Numbered from the stretch's first letter, positions 1 through 8,613 are shown. The stretch: 14,766 nt of DNA from Paramarasmius palmivorus (GCA_037176845.1 JAYKXP010000391.1:1-14766); one strand, 5' to 3'. The notes: generated from the sequence alone by a model not told the origin. Made by a program: numbers and translations.

Positions 1-56
1 AATAAGTGTGATAAACCAGCTAAGCACCTAGAGAACGTATGACAACAAGCTCATGA

Positions 57-186
57 AGTGTAAGGCGTCTTGTACGCCGCTGGATCTCGACTACTCGAGG
101 AAAGGAACGGAAGAGGCCCTGAGGCCGAGACGGCACGACCAGCGTGGATTCGTGTACGGAGTAGGCAAGATATACAGGTGAGATGA
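57..186 (+). repeat. Left arm of a ~130-bp inverted repeat
   Basis: This segment recurs in reverse complement at 4284-4411. Both copies contain the GTAAGGCGTC start, the TTGTACGCCGCTGGATCT core and a long shared stretch (TGGATTCGTGTACGGAGTAG) ending in a GTGAG splice-donor-like sequence. The left arm also carries an open frame from an ATG at 53 to a TGA at 179-181 (42 codons, beginning MKCKASCTPLDLDY). It could be a small exon ending at the GTGAG. The right arm breaks this frame directly after its ATG. No transposase or target-site duplication was found, so a mobile origin is possible but unproven. Confidence 0.75.
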
Positions 187-721
187 GGTAACTACGGCCG
201 AGACGGCTTTATAGTCGAGGACGTGGGTAAACCGGAAACGGGTGGGCGGCTTACATGAAGTGAGTCTAATATCGCATGGCACCCAGTGTAAAGCATCACA
301 TCTCAGCTTTTGTTAATTCGACCTCGTGTTCTCGGAATGATGGAACATGCTTTAGAAGGAGGAATTTGGAATCACTCTCTCAAATCACTTCTCAACCCGT
401 TTCAGGCTTCCGTTCTCTCTCTTCGAATTCGTAGGTTAACAAACGAAGATTCATGCATCGCATGAACGAAGGAAACAAAAGTTGGGGACATTCATGGCAA
501 GGGATAAGCACATTTTGGAATTGGCATTGAGGACAAAGACATTCGCATCGCCTATCGGAGAATGTCGATTCGAAGGTAAAACACAGGTTGTCCTGCTCTC
601 TCGGCCTTTGGCCTCGCGTTACCGCCCGCTCGCGTATCGAGCCTCTCGTCGGCGTTCAAGCCGCCTTACAATTGCACTACGGGAGTATCGAATCCGAAGG
701 TTCAGGACGAGGGATTCCAAA
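187..721. other. No supportable gene
   Basis: A plus-strand open frame (482-844, 120 codons, Arg-rich) covers part of this stretch. It runs straight through the conserved minus-strand exon and donor at 722-817, has no recognisable domain and no clean start context, so it is probably a chance frame. Pyrimidine-rich stretches at about 360-430 could be untranslated or intronic sequence. Confidence 0.4.
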
Positions 722-817
722 CGCCAGATCCAGAGCGAAGAACAGGGTAGTATAGTGGATCTCACCTCAAGAAGCAACACCTCTTCTAATCTAACCACAA
801 GCCCAATCATGGCAAGT
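722..817 (-). pseudogene. Single-exon fragment of the 7TM-like family
   Basis: This short block matches 9949-10033 of the TM-B locus. On the minus strand both read a hydrophobic exon ending in LLE and followed by a GTGAGAT donor (here at 765-759, in TM-B at 9986). Here the exon reads about AMIGLVVRLEEVLLLE. In TM-B it reads about LLATMGFVGRIAEEMLLE. It resembles the transmembrane segment 'T-x-LI-x-x-RI' of Agaricomycete 7TM-like proteins. No neighbouring exons of the family were recognised on either side, so it is an isolated relic left by partial duplication or deletion. The family assignment is inference; the shared sequence and donor are visible. Confidence 0.45.
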
Positions 818-1689
818 GAAAGATGCTGGGATGTTTACAGATGACCTCAGGAACTCCGTTTGTGAGCCGGTTAATATCGTGCCCGCCCCGTTGGAATGAC
901 CGACTTGTTTCTGCCCCTTCAGCATCATCATTTCATCATTCAAGGACCAAAGACCGTGGTTGTTACCGATGTCCCGCCACTCGCTGGCGCTGATACACCC
1001 AGAGATATAATATGTAATATCAGCACATTGATTTAGAGGCATGACAGATTCGATAGATTATTCGTTGCTAAATAGCTTGTTGTTATGGCAATTTTAGGGT
1101 ATAAGGCGCTATTGGAATGTCTGATTTCGGATTGAGTCTAAGGAGAAGCTTAGGGTAGGTTGCCCAGCGAGAGTGCATGCATGAACGTTTTGTGCTGGAA
1201 AATCCGATGGCAACGCTAAATCGGATCAAATTGACCGACGTTCAAAACTGTTCTTCCTCATGTTCCCCATAATCACCTTCTGAGTCGCACAGGCTCCGTT
1301 CTTTATTTTCATTTTCATTTGTCAATATAGGGCAATAGTGAGATCCCTCCTCGGGAGAATCAGACTGGCATCTTCTCGTTTACAACGTGCGTGTACACCA
1401 AAAGCTACCGGAGCCAAGTCTAGGTCCTGAACCGCCAAAATGTCATGCCAGTCGGTTCCTGTGGGATATCATAGATTTACATTAATCGATGAGCTTAGGG
1501 AGCGAACACGCTAAGGATCCGAGTCAGCTTGAATGAAATTGGGATTATATACCACGGAAAACACCTTCACTAACTTGACATAGTTTTAGGAAATTCAAAC
1601 CTCTCTGAGCCATTCTTAGTCGAAAAGGCCCGGGAAGGCCGAAAAATTCCGTCCCCGTCCGGTAAATTGTAGACACACTGACGACTACC
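818..1689. other. No supportable gene
   Basis: Only short open frames without domains occur here, for example minus-strand 791-1042. A small (ATTTTC)n-like run lies at 1305-1320. I see no splice-site series, TATA box with a following start, or RNA gene. Confidence 0.4.
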
Positions 1690-1852
1690 GCCACCATCAT
1701 ACTTCTTGTCATTTACTATACTTGAGTATGAAAATAGCGTGGCGAACATTAAATCAAACAGCTGGCATATGCAAAGTTTTCAAGGCCAGCTCAAACACAT
1801 AGTAGAGACCTAAGTATAACTGTCCATACTGTCCGTACATGGCCGTTTTAAT

Positions 1853-2543
1853 CTATCGCCGACTCTACCAGAAATAAACATTAGGCAGAAAATTCGTGTA
1901 GCCATAGGAAGCGCACCTGTCCATTCTGATGGTACTGAAGCTCCTCTGCCTGAGCGAAGGATTGGGCATCCTCCGAGACATTACAGACATGTTGAGGCGT
2001 GTGCCGGCTCTGAAAAGCTGGGTCGTGACCGAATGTCGCTTCGACTTGGTCAAATTCGCTGAAATATTGACTATGGCATGGTTGATTGGGCAGAGCGGTT
2101 TGAACGCTAACGTACTGTGACGCTAGATGTCTGCTTTCATCTCTGAACATAGAGTCGAGCGTCGGGAATAGGCGCGAGCTTCCAGTAGTGTTGGGTTGAT
2201 GATAGTACAGAGAAGGAGTGGAAGACGATGATATCCCCCGCCTTTGGTCCAGATCATCATTGGGTAAAGCGGGTGGAGATAACCCAACCGAGATCAATGG
2301 CGGCGGGGGTAAGGCAATATGCCGCGTCGTTGGCAAGGTCTGAGATTGTTTGCCGACAGGGAGTTGAACACATTCAAGCCCATTTGAATGACATCTCTGA
2401 CATATATGCATGCCAGAGGTTGGGTCAAGGTGGGATGAAGACTTGCATTTGACCTTTCGACGACGGCAGTTTGTGCAGGCTATCTGAGCTCTGGGAGTTC
2501 GGCGACGTGAACTAGGAAAGGATGTATCAGCTGATGGGCTCAT
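1853..2543 (-). CDS. Short Zn(II)2Cys6 transcription factor, paralogue A
   Basis: This is a fungal-specific binuclear zinc-cluster protein, expected to act in the nucleus as a sequence-specific regulator. The predicted cluster has six cysteines at residues 23, 26, 33, 48, 51 and 58 (C-X2-C-X6-C-X14-C-X2-C-X6-C) with the basic run RRRKVKC between Cys26 and Cys33. After it comes a Ser/Pro/Gln-rich, apparently disordered tail (PPPPLIS near 80, PTLDSMFRDES near 130). Exon 1 (2543-1917) encodes 209 residues. A 52-nt intron (1916-1865, GTGCGC..CTAAT..TAG) leads to a tiny last exon, Ser-Arg-Arg-stop. Without splicing the frame reads 11 more codons to a stop at 1881. The start is chosen because paralogue B begins at the same aligned ATG. 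At about 212 aa it lacks the middle homology domain of classical zinc-cluster activators. Its target and role are unknown. Confidence 0.85.
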
Positions 2544-2578
2544 TGTAAGCTGTGAGTTAACCCTGACGAAATGGTGGG

Positions 2579-2586
2579 CTTTTAAA
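2579..2586 (-). promoter_or_regulatory. TATA-like box of Zn-A
   Basis: TTTAAAAG reads on the minus strand 36 bp upstream of the Zn-A ATG. Paralogue B has TTAAAAAC 37 bp upstream of its ATG. The conserved spacing in otherwise diverged 5' flanks is the main support. Confidence 0.45.
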
Positions 2587-3229
2587 GTCCTAAAAATTCT
2601 AAGAGGCGCTTAGTCCCTGACGTGATTTACTAACTCAAAGATGAACAGCACAATATCTCAATATATAAATGTTGCATCCTATAGGCGCGCCTTATTTTGC
2701 GCCAAGTGGCCATACGTCGGGTCCTGTCGCCACAGCGGGATTCACCTTGTCAAAAAAGCATGTATTGATAACAGGCTGTACATTACTCTTAACTCATTGT
2801 TGATGAAAGCACCGTTGAAGTCGGGACTTTCCAGGTCAGCGGATCGTTAACAGTAGAGCCGGAAATAAGAAAGGTTGCAAGGCTCAGGTATCTCGCGTAT
2901 GAAACTAGAGTTGCAAGACGGAAATCTAACATTGGAGCAAGCATTACTACGTAACGGTGATACAGTAGCTGTCGATGCGGGATAATAGCTAATGAATCTC
3001 ATGTAGCGTTCGAAGGTCCCAACATATCGAACCTGATAAGTAAACTATGAAATAAACATATTGCTCGCGCTCAATCAAGGCTCTCTTGTAACGTGAATTT
3101 GACAATTTGTACACCTCAATTCGATCAGCGTATAATGTACTTCAATCTATTGCAAATGTTCAAACATACCCAATGATGTGGCTGTAAGTGTAGGTATCAT
3201 TTTTTCCGAACAATCCATTTATCGGCAAT

Positions 3230-3563
3230 CTAAAGCTTGTTGGAATGAGGCTCCCTTTCAACACTCCCTTCCGATGACGACGGGACTTGGTTTCGGACGC
3301 CGATTCCTGTGCGAGAACACTCGATATATTCCGAGGATCTCGTACCTACAGCACCACCAGCTGGAAACAGTGGCGACATACCCCATGAGAAATGAACGTT
3401 GTCGTAATTTTCATCAGTCCAACAGCGGATGTCATGGTCATGGCCTCCCCAGGCAGAATAATTCATACTGCATTTTGCGTCCTGGTAGCCTGAGTGATCG
3501 TTCAGAAATGCAAGATACACCAAACTATTAGTGTGGTTCCCGGCTAAGAATTCACTGAGTAAC
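3230..3563 (-). CDS. Unidentified possible exon
   Basis: A minus-strand frame is open from just after a possible acceptor (GTCATAG at 3570-3564) to a TAG at 3230-3232, about 110 codons. The first part looks protein-like, with Asn/Asp/His/Trp/Cys clusters such as NDHSGYQDAKC, SAWGGHDHDIRCW and ENYDNVHFSW, which recall an extracellular or enzyme fold rather than low-complexity DNA. The region after a GTATGT/GTAGGT pair (about 3400) looks less coding, so the real exon may end there. I do not recognise the family and found no start codon or upstream exon that joins in phase. The segment lies just outside the Zn duplication and has no second copy in the window. A plus-strand frame (3178-3531) is also open but has a poorer composition. 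Confidence 0.25.
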
Positions 3564-3565
3564 CT

Positions 3566-4283
3566 ATGACGACAAACCCGCTAATTGAACCTTTTACATT
3601 GATATCCATGGGTAAGTATCGACCTGGTCAATGGTATCCCAGAAGCATTTACGTCTGTTAAAAACCGCGGAACTCCTGTCGACATGGTCCAGGTTAATCT
3701 CGTCAGTTGGCGGAGATTACGGCGAAGAGAAGGCTTACCGAGGCTGCTGAGAGTATTAATGATTGGGTGAACAGTTCGCTGTATGGCACGGTAGAGGTGG
3801 TTCATAGGACTACTTCAAGTAGATAGGTGCTTGATTTGACGACGAGCTTGGCATGGAATCGATCGAGTTCAACTCGCAACGTAGCCTCTTCGTGTAGCAC
3901 TTTGCGCATGGCCTTGTAAGTCCTTCGGGATGAGTCACACATCAAGCCTTTTAGAATAGTGCATGGGATGATCGTCCGTATATGACTGGGCTGAATATTA
4001 TGAGACATGCATGAGAATGATAAGTCCCATAAAGACATTGTTCGCAGCACCAGTAGAGTGGTAATCAGATGAACAACGCATGCCTATCGTTCAAAAACAA
4101 AACATACCTACTCGTAAAGTGTGCTACAACGAACTCGTAGCTAGCTTCCAAAACCCTGTGAATTGCAACATGTGAAGAGCTGCTACGCGAGTCACCAATG
4201 AATAATGATCGACTTGCTGGAACCAATGAAAACGTAACGTGTTCGTCGCCAGGTCAGGACCGTTTGTATGATAATATCAACTT
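3566..4283. other. Overlapping weak reading frames, no firm gene
   Basis: Both strands offer exon-like pieces. On the plus strand, ATG at 3566 runs 15 codons to a perfect GTAAGT donor at 3612. A later frame (3705-3822, containing ITAKRRLTEAAESINDWV) has a TCAG acceptor but does not join it in phase. On the minus strand, open frames 4050-3802 (with RKVLHEEATLRVELDRFHAK) and 3805-3581 abut, and the latter could hold a 62-nt intron (GTAAGC..CTGAC..ACAG). None has a recognisable domain. Nothing is visible in 4090-4283. Confidence 0.2.
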
Positions 4284-4411
4284 CTCACCTGTATCTTGCC
4301 TACTCCGTACACGAATCCACGTTGGTCGTGCTCTCTCGTCCTCAGGGCCTCGTCTGTTTCTTCCTTAGTTGAGATCCAGCGGCGTACAAGACGCCCAAAA
4401 GACGCCTTACA
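4284..4411 (-). repeat. Right arm of the ~130-bp inverted repeat
   Basis: This is the reverse complement of 57-186, with scattered substitutions and small indels. It carries a local duplication, GACGCCC-AAAA-GACGCC (4390-4406), not present in the left arm. The GTGAGA donor-like end lies at 4289-4284. Together the arms bracket about 4.1 kb that includes Zn-A. I see no gene in the following 4412-4920. Confidence 0.75.
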
Positions 4412-4924
4412 TCCCGAGAACACAGCTTCGACAGGTTGAATAACGTTTCCGCGAAGTTCGCGCTGCTTTTAGATACCGGTTTCGTTTGTGGCAGTGAGTC
4501 AAAACCTGGAATTGTAATAGGGAGTATGAATGGCGAATCTTACTATGTAATTATCAGGGATATACACCTGATTCAGGCGTTTATCCATGGTATGCGGAGT
4601 CCTGAGTGATATAGGGTGTCAAAGCAAGCCCTAAGGGTTCGCTTGTGAGGGTAATATCCATAATTTCAGGAGCACGAAGCAGAACAAGTATCAAGTTTCC
4701 TGACAACACTGGCCTAAACACTGAGCATGATGCCATCTTTATTCAATGAAATCGATCGCGGCGATCCATCCGCGGTGTAGATAACATAGAATCGTTAATG
4801 TCCGACTCGTGGAAGATGCCAGTGACTGTTTCTTGGTCGACCTAGATGTGATGAGGAACATCCAGCGACAGCGTAGCACGACAGGAATAAAGAGTAGTGG
4901 AACAAACGACAAAGGTCCGATTTC

Positions 4925-6345
4925 AATCCTCGGTACCCGCTAGTGTTTGACGACGAACAGTAAAGTATCAAGTCATGTCTCCAATAATCTGCAGAGGGGC
5001 GATGTATAATAGAACGAACACCGAGAACAAAGCATTCTGATCTCACCATTTACATCCTTCATTCCCAGCCAGCAACAGTAAAAGGAGGATCCCAGTGACA
5101 TGATACGCGAGAGCAACCAACACCTAGATTTCGCTTGGCCTTGTGTTCTCAACACGAACACATTCTAAAAGGAGCAATTTTAAGAAACTTCGCCCCGACG
5201 ATAGACGAGAGTAGAACTTACAACTCCTTTTGAGGATCAACAAAACCGAGACTTGTGGCGTTCCCGAAATGAAGTAGAGCGAAAACGCCAGGGAACGAGA
5301 TCGAAGTCCACGATCCAATATGAACGTTCACAACAAGGACCTCCAAGCGGGGCTAAGAACGATATATGAGACAACGAACACCAAGAGCAAGGAATCCCAT
5401 CGTAATCTCACCTTCGTGACGACCTGACAGTAAACTGATCATGGAGAGAAAAAGACATTCACATTGTGGATCAGATCTTCGCATTCGTAATACCCCGAAT
5501 TACGATCGGGAAAGGAAGGTGGGACGGTGTTGCCTCTGTGTAAAACAAGTTACAAAACATCATATCTCACCGTTCAGGAGATGGAACAGCATCAAATTGT
5601 TCATCTAACCCCGAAATACCCGCTGGGTGAGGATTCCGGAGTGAGCTAGAGGGTAACAGAGGAAAAGATAAAACAGAGCTCACCCTCAGTAAAACCACAC
5701 AAGAGCTACCTCCTTCGATAAATGATTCATATCCACTGTACCACCCCATCGCCCTATATCACACGCATGTAAACCGACATACACGTTCCGACCAAGACAT
5801 TACCTCTGAAAATTGATATCAGACAACGACGGACACCTAGATCAAGGTGTCGTATCTCACTCTTCTACTTCGGTTTCTGCGGTGAAGATGGGACAGAAAC
5901 TACAAGAAGAGGCTATCAGAGAGGCGAAAGACGGAAAGATGCAACCAGGCTTACCCGAGGCAAGCCTATGACACCCAGCGCACACCTTGATCTACTCCTT
6001 CCGCTCCCACGCCTCCGTCTTATATCAGTTAAGAGTACAGGAAAATGCGATTCGGACCCACCCGAGCACCCTATCTCACACGAATAGATGTTCTTTTCAG
6101 CCAAGGTTTGTCTCCATTCGAAGTAGACCTTCGGATATGCACGTTCCTACTCGGACGGGATGTGAGTGTAGAGGAGCATATGAGGTTTTGAGGGTAGGAT
6201 AGTGAAAAAGTTGCGTTGATGGTAGCCCACGAGTGTAACCGATACAGGATTCTTTTTTCGAACTTCCGTGCAGCGCAAAAAAGAGATTGAGGGCGGAGGC
6301 GATGAAGGGGATATATGACATCAAGACGTGGGAGTACAAAACCGA
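4925..6345 (-). pseudogene. TM-A: decayed 7TM-like membrane protein gene
   Basis: The minus strand shows a series of short exons and introns with strong splice signals: donors GTGAGAT at 6085, 5860, 5573, 5411 and 5046, GTAAGT at 5221, and acceptors such as CTCCTTTTAG at 5174-5165 and CTCTGCAG at 4996-4989. Exon pieces in order resemble Agaricomycete 7TM-like proteins: a basic loop RRRRGSGRSRSR (about 6000-6025), an IYR signature (about 5720-5735), FLSMISLLSGRH (about 5412-5450), a hydrophobic VLVALAYHVTGILLLLLAG (about 5047-5129), and IIGDMT-stop-YFTVRR (4988-4950), where the family usually has a sequence like IIGIAPTLIIVR. In-frame stops and shifts occur in most exons, so no intact product is likely. 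The motifs are from memory; the splice sites and stops are visible. An alternative is a rapidly evolving gene whose exons I have mis-joined. Confidence 0.4.
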
Positions 6346-7037
6346 GCCGAGGATGCGGTAGGATGAGTGGTAGGGAGGATGAAGTGGTATGTCGTCGTCC
6401 GTGCTATTTTGCTCGATCGAATGCCAATATGAAGCATACGATTATAATGTGAGCGCATGGAATGGAAGTATGGATAGCGGTAGCCAGTAAAAAGGGCCGT
6501 TGTCGAGCGGGGGGTGTCTTGTCCTGTCTTGCTCTCATTGTGTCCCAATACCTCAGACCTCAAACGGGGTCCTGTTTTCATGAATGAAGGACCAAGTGAT
6601 AGGTGTGTGTGTGCAGGTGTCTTGCGTCGTGGGAGGTGGGGAGATGGAGAAGGTAGCGTGGTGTCACCACAACATGGGTGTTAATGGTATCGGAGGTGTC
6701 TGTGAGCATGCGTCCGTAAAGGGAAGGATCAGAATCGTGATAGGAATGAGAAGCTAGAACGTCATCGATGTCGTCCACATTGAGTAGAGAGACTGAATGG
6801 GGTGTTTTTCTGCGCGCCCAATCGACGTCCAAAATGTTTCTTCCGAGATGAAGAAAGCGAATGAAGTATGGAAGCGACAGGCGGAGGCGACGTTGGAAGA
6901 GCTGAGCATGGGTTCGTCTCTGTCGACGCAGGTGAGCGTTCCTCGTTCTCCACTTCATCTCAGGCTATCCATTGATACCATCCCACTCCTCCTTCGCTAC
7001 GGCAGACTATGAGCATATGAAACTGGTCGAGATCGAG
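5475..7037. repeat. Segmental duplication copy A of the TM block
   Basis: It aligns in the same orientation with about 10108-11395. Matching tracts include GCATTCGTAATACCCCGA at 5480 with GCGTTCGTAATACCCCGA at 10113, AGGTTTTGAGGGTAGGA at 6182 with 10832, CAAAACCGAGCCGAGG at 6337 with 11016, GAGAAGGTAGCGTG at 6647 with 11178, and AAACTGGTCGAG at 7019 with GAGGCTGGTCGG at 11379. The spacing between tracts changes by several hundred bases, so indels separate the copies. The block covers the TM pseudogene, its upstream region and part of the plus-strand gene at 6797. Confidence 0.8.
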
Positions 7038-7334
7038 GTATGAAATGCGAAGAGTGGTCCCTGAAACTACTTAGCGCTTGCGTCATCTATGAACACGTGT
7101 TTCCCAAAAAAATCACGAAATTCTCAGGCCAACGCCACCATGAATCTTTCGAAAGAAGAATTTGTAAGGAACTACCTGAGTGAGAACCAAAATCCCAATG
7201 CATGTGAGGTCTTCTATTCCGAAACGAGACGAGCGACTTCCAAAAACCACATCCAAGTCCCTAGATTCTGCCCAGGGGATAGACACAGCCTCATACAGCC
7301 GATGATTTGCCGCAAGGGTCGGCCGATTTCCTAA
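6797..7334 (+). CDS. Possible three-exon gene with Met-Gly-Cys N-terminus
   Basis: Exon 1 (6797-6931) encodes 45 residues starting MGCFSARPIDV and continuing as a Lys/Glu-rich helix-like stretch (SSEMKKANEVWKRQAEA). It ends at a GTGAGC donor. A short exon (about 7014-7037, HMKLVEIE) ends at GTATGA. A TTCTCAG acceptor opens exon 3 at 7128, which runs in phase to a stop at 7332-7334 and includes NLSKEEFVRNYLSEN. The Gly2-Cys3 start could be a lipid-anchor signal, which is speculative. The acceptor of exon 2 is uncertain: the better CAG at 7005 puts a stop in frame, and only a weak GAG at 7013 keeps phase. An internal ATG at 7140 sits in a near-ideal GCCACCATGA context and could instead start a 64-residue ORF. 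It diverges from TM-A across about 450 bp. The duplicate at 11200-11395 has lost exon 1. Function is unknown. Confidence 0.3.
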
Positions 7335-7431
7335 TCTATGATACTGTCAGAAATTTACGCTTGACTCCAGGCGGGCTCTTATTATGGATCTTTATTACCA
7401 ATGCTGAAAACGAATCAAGTGCAAAGGCATC

Positions 7432-7773
7432 ATGGAGAACATAGAAGTGGACACGCAAGGAATAACCAAAGACGTGGAAGAACAGCTTTGTTCGCCGATC
7501 AATTTGATCCCAGTCGACACCGCCATCAGAATCCAACGAACTCGTTTTCTCGTTGTATTGCTAATCACAACTTCCTTATCTCCAAACTTCTGGCTCCGCA
7601 TCTTTAGGACTTTTGAAACATGCAAACACCCATCTCGATTCGGACTCCCACTACGCCGAGCTGCTGGTGACCGTAGTCATCAAAACGACGCTTCTAAGTT
7701 CTCCCTACATCACCATCACAACTTCCTGTTGTTTTCCGTGTGTTGGAACTCAATAAAGAGCGGCGAACGGTAA
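7432..7773 (+). CDS. Possible small ORF, 113 aa, unidentified
   Basis: The frame is open from an ATG at 7432 to a TAA at 7771-7773. The N-terminal half is acidic (MENIEVDTQGITKDVEEQLC) and is followed by a hydrophobic stretch, RFLVVLLITTSLSPNFW, that could span a membrane once. The C-terminal half is His/Ser-rich and less convincing, and its last ~70 nt lie in the Zn duplication block, where copy A (about 1690-1765) does not keep the frame. A minus-strand frame (7395-7625) is also open over the same DNA. No family recognised. Confidence 0.2.
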   Translation: MENIEVDTQGITKDVEEQLCSPINLIPVDTAIRIQRTRFLVVLLITTSLSPNFWLRIFRTFETCKHPSRFGLPLRRAAGDRSHQNDASKFSLHHHHNFLLFSVCWNSIKSGER

Positions 7774-7861
7774 CCGACGCTATATACAAAGCTTTCAAGT
7801 CCAGCTCAAACTCATATACAACATAGGAAACTCCGTAATGTCCGTTTCATGATGTAATTTA

Positions 7862-8569
7862 TCACCAACTCTATCAAACATATTAGAGAGACAACACGTG
7901 TAGTGACAAGATGCGTACCTGTTCATCGTGAGGGTAATGAACCTCGTCACCTTGAGCGAAGGGTTGAAGATGCTCCGATTCGCTGCGGACATGTTGAAGG
8001 GAGTTTTGGTTCTGGAAGGATAAATATAAATCGTGATGGTATGTCGATGTGAATGAGCCGAATTCGTTGAAAGATTGACTAGCGAATAGTTGGTTCGGTA
8101 AGGGATTTTGTTCGCCTGCGTAATGTGGCACTTGATACATGCTTTCGGCTCTGAATGTAGAGTCGAGCGTCGGGAGCTGGCGGGAGCTTCCTCTAGTATT
8201 GGTTCGAGGGTCATACTGAGAATCACCGAAGGAGGATGGTATCCCAGTTGCCTGGCTTGTTGCGGAACTCCCTTGGGCCAGCCGAGGAACATCGTTGGGC
8301 ACAGCAAGCGGAGGCAAACCCAACGAGATCAACGGTGGCGGCGGTAAGGAAATCTCTGGAAAGGACTGGGATTGTTCGCCTACAGGAATCTGTACACATT
8401 CAATCCCGCTTGACTGACATCTTTGACATATATACATGCCAGAGCTTGGGTCAAGGTGAGATGAAGGCTTGCATTTCATCTTTCGACGACGACAGTTTGT
8501 GCAAGCTATCCGAGCTCTGGGAGTCCGGTGATGTGAGCTAGGAGAAGGGGTGTCTACTGGTGGGTTCAT
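7862..8569 (-). CDS. Short Zn(II)2Cys6 transcription factor, paralogue B
   Basis: Paralogue of Zn-A. Over the first 68 residues the two match at 51 positions, with all six cluster cysteines (23, 26, 33, 48, 51, 58) and the basic RRRKMKC loop kept. Exon 1 (8569-7919) encodes 217 residues. A 48-nt intron (7918-7871, GTACGC..CTAAT..GATAG) sits at the position matching Zn-A and leads to a last exon of Ser-Trp-stop. The tail has PPPPLISLGLPP (about residues 76-87) and PTLDSTFRAES, as in Zn-A, within Ser/Gln/Asn-rich sequence. Unlike Zn-A it has a 10-codon upstream frame overlapping the ATG. The paralogues conserve the cluster far better than the tail, which argues that both have been under selection as DNA-binding proteins. 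The regulon is unknown. The adjacent decayed membrane-protein loci are the only candidate partners in view. Confidence 0.87.
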
Positions 8570-8598
8570 TCTAAACTGAGTTTCAGACCTTTGGCCAT
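8566..8598 (-). promoter_or_regulatory. Upstream ORF overlapping the Zn-B start codon
   Basis: An ATG at 8598-8596 begins a 10-codon frame whose TGA (8568-8566) overlaps the main ATG (ATGA). It would only matter if transcription starts upstream of it. The TATA-like box at 8606-8613 predicts a start nearer 8580, which would exclude it. Zn-A has no equivalent. Confidence 0.25.
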
Positions 8599-8605
8599 GT
8601 CAAAA

Positions 8606-8613
8606 GTTTTTAA
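8606..8613 (-). promoter_or_regulatory. TATA-like box of Zn-B
   Basis: TTAAAAAC on the minus strand lies 37 bp upstream of the ATG, matching the spacing of TTTAAAAG in Zn-A. Confidence 0.4.

Larger units (their letters stand above)
1690..3121. repeat. Segmental duplication copy A (contains Zn-A)
   Basis: The whole stretch aligns in the same orientation with about 7705-9300. It includes the gene, its 3' flank and about 580 bp of 5' flank. Examples of matching tracts are 1768-1800 with 7780-7812, 2641-2653 (AGATGAACAGCAC) with 8765-8777, 2798-2856 with 8941-9000, and 3028-3121 with 9200-9300. Copy B is about 100 bp longer between the start codon and the AGATGAACAGCAC tract. Divergence is substantial, so the duplication is old. 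Confidence 0.85.

Noticed and set aside
482..844. 120-codon plus-strand open frame
   Set aside because: It is antisense to the conserved TM-family exon and donor (722-817), Arg-rich without a domain, and not kept in the matching sequence at 9949-10033.
1929..2452. Plus-strand frames antisense to Zn-A (and similarly 8108-8541 antisense to Zn-B)
   Set aside because: Shadows of the conserved zinc-cluster coding strand. The plus-strand frames are not aligned between the two paralogues.
4285..6345. STE3-type mating pheromone receptor as identity of TM-A
   Set aside because: Considered because of the multi-exon 7TM-like layout, but the characteristic receptor motifs around the first helices and cytoplasmic loops are not seen. 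The Y-rich first helix and VR motif fit the uncharacterised 7TM-like family better.
6578..6958. 126-codon minus-strand frame opposite the Met-Gly-Cys exon
   Set aside because: His/Arg/Leu-rich, low complexity, with a (GT)n run underneath (6603-6614). It is not maintained in the duplicate at 11100-11330.
7795..8307. 170-codon minus-strand frame overlapping Zn-B
   Set aside because: It is in a different frame from the Cys6 domain and crosses the intron. Only its end (after the acceptor) overlaps possible exon 2 sequence, in a phase that does not follow exon 1.
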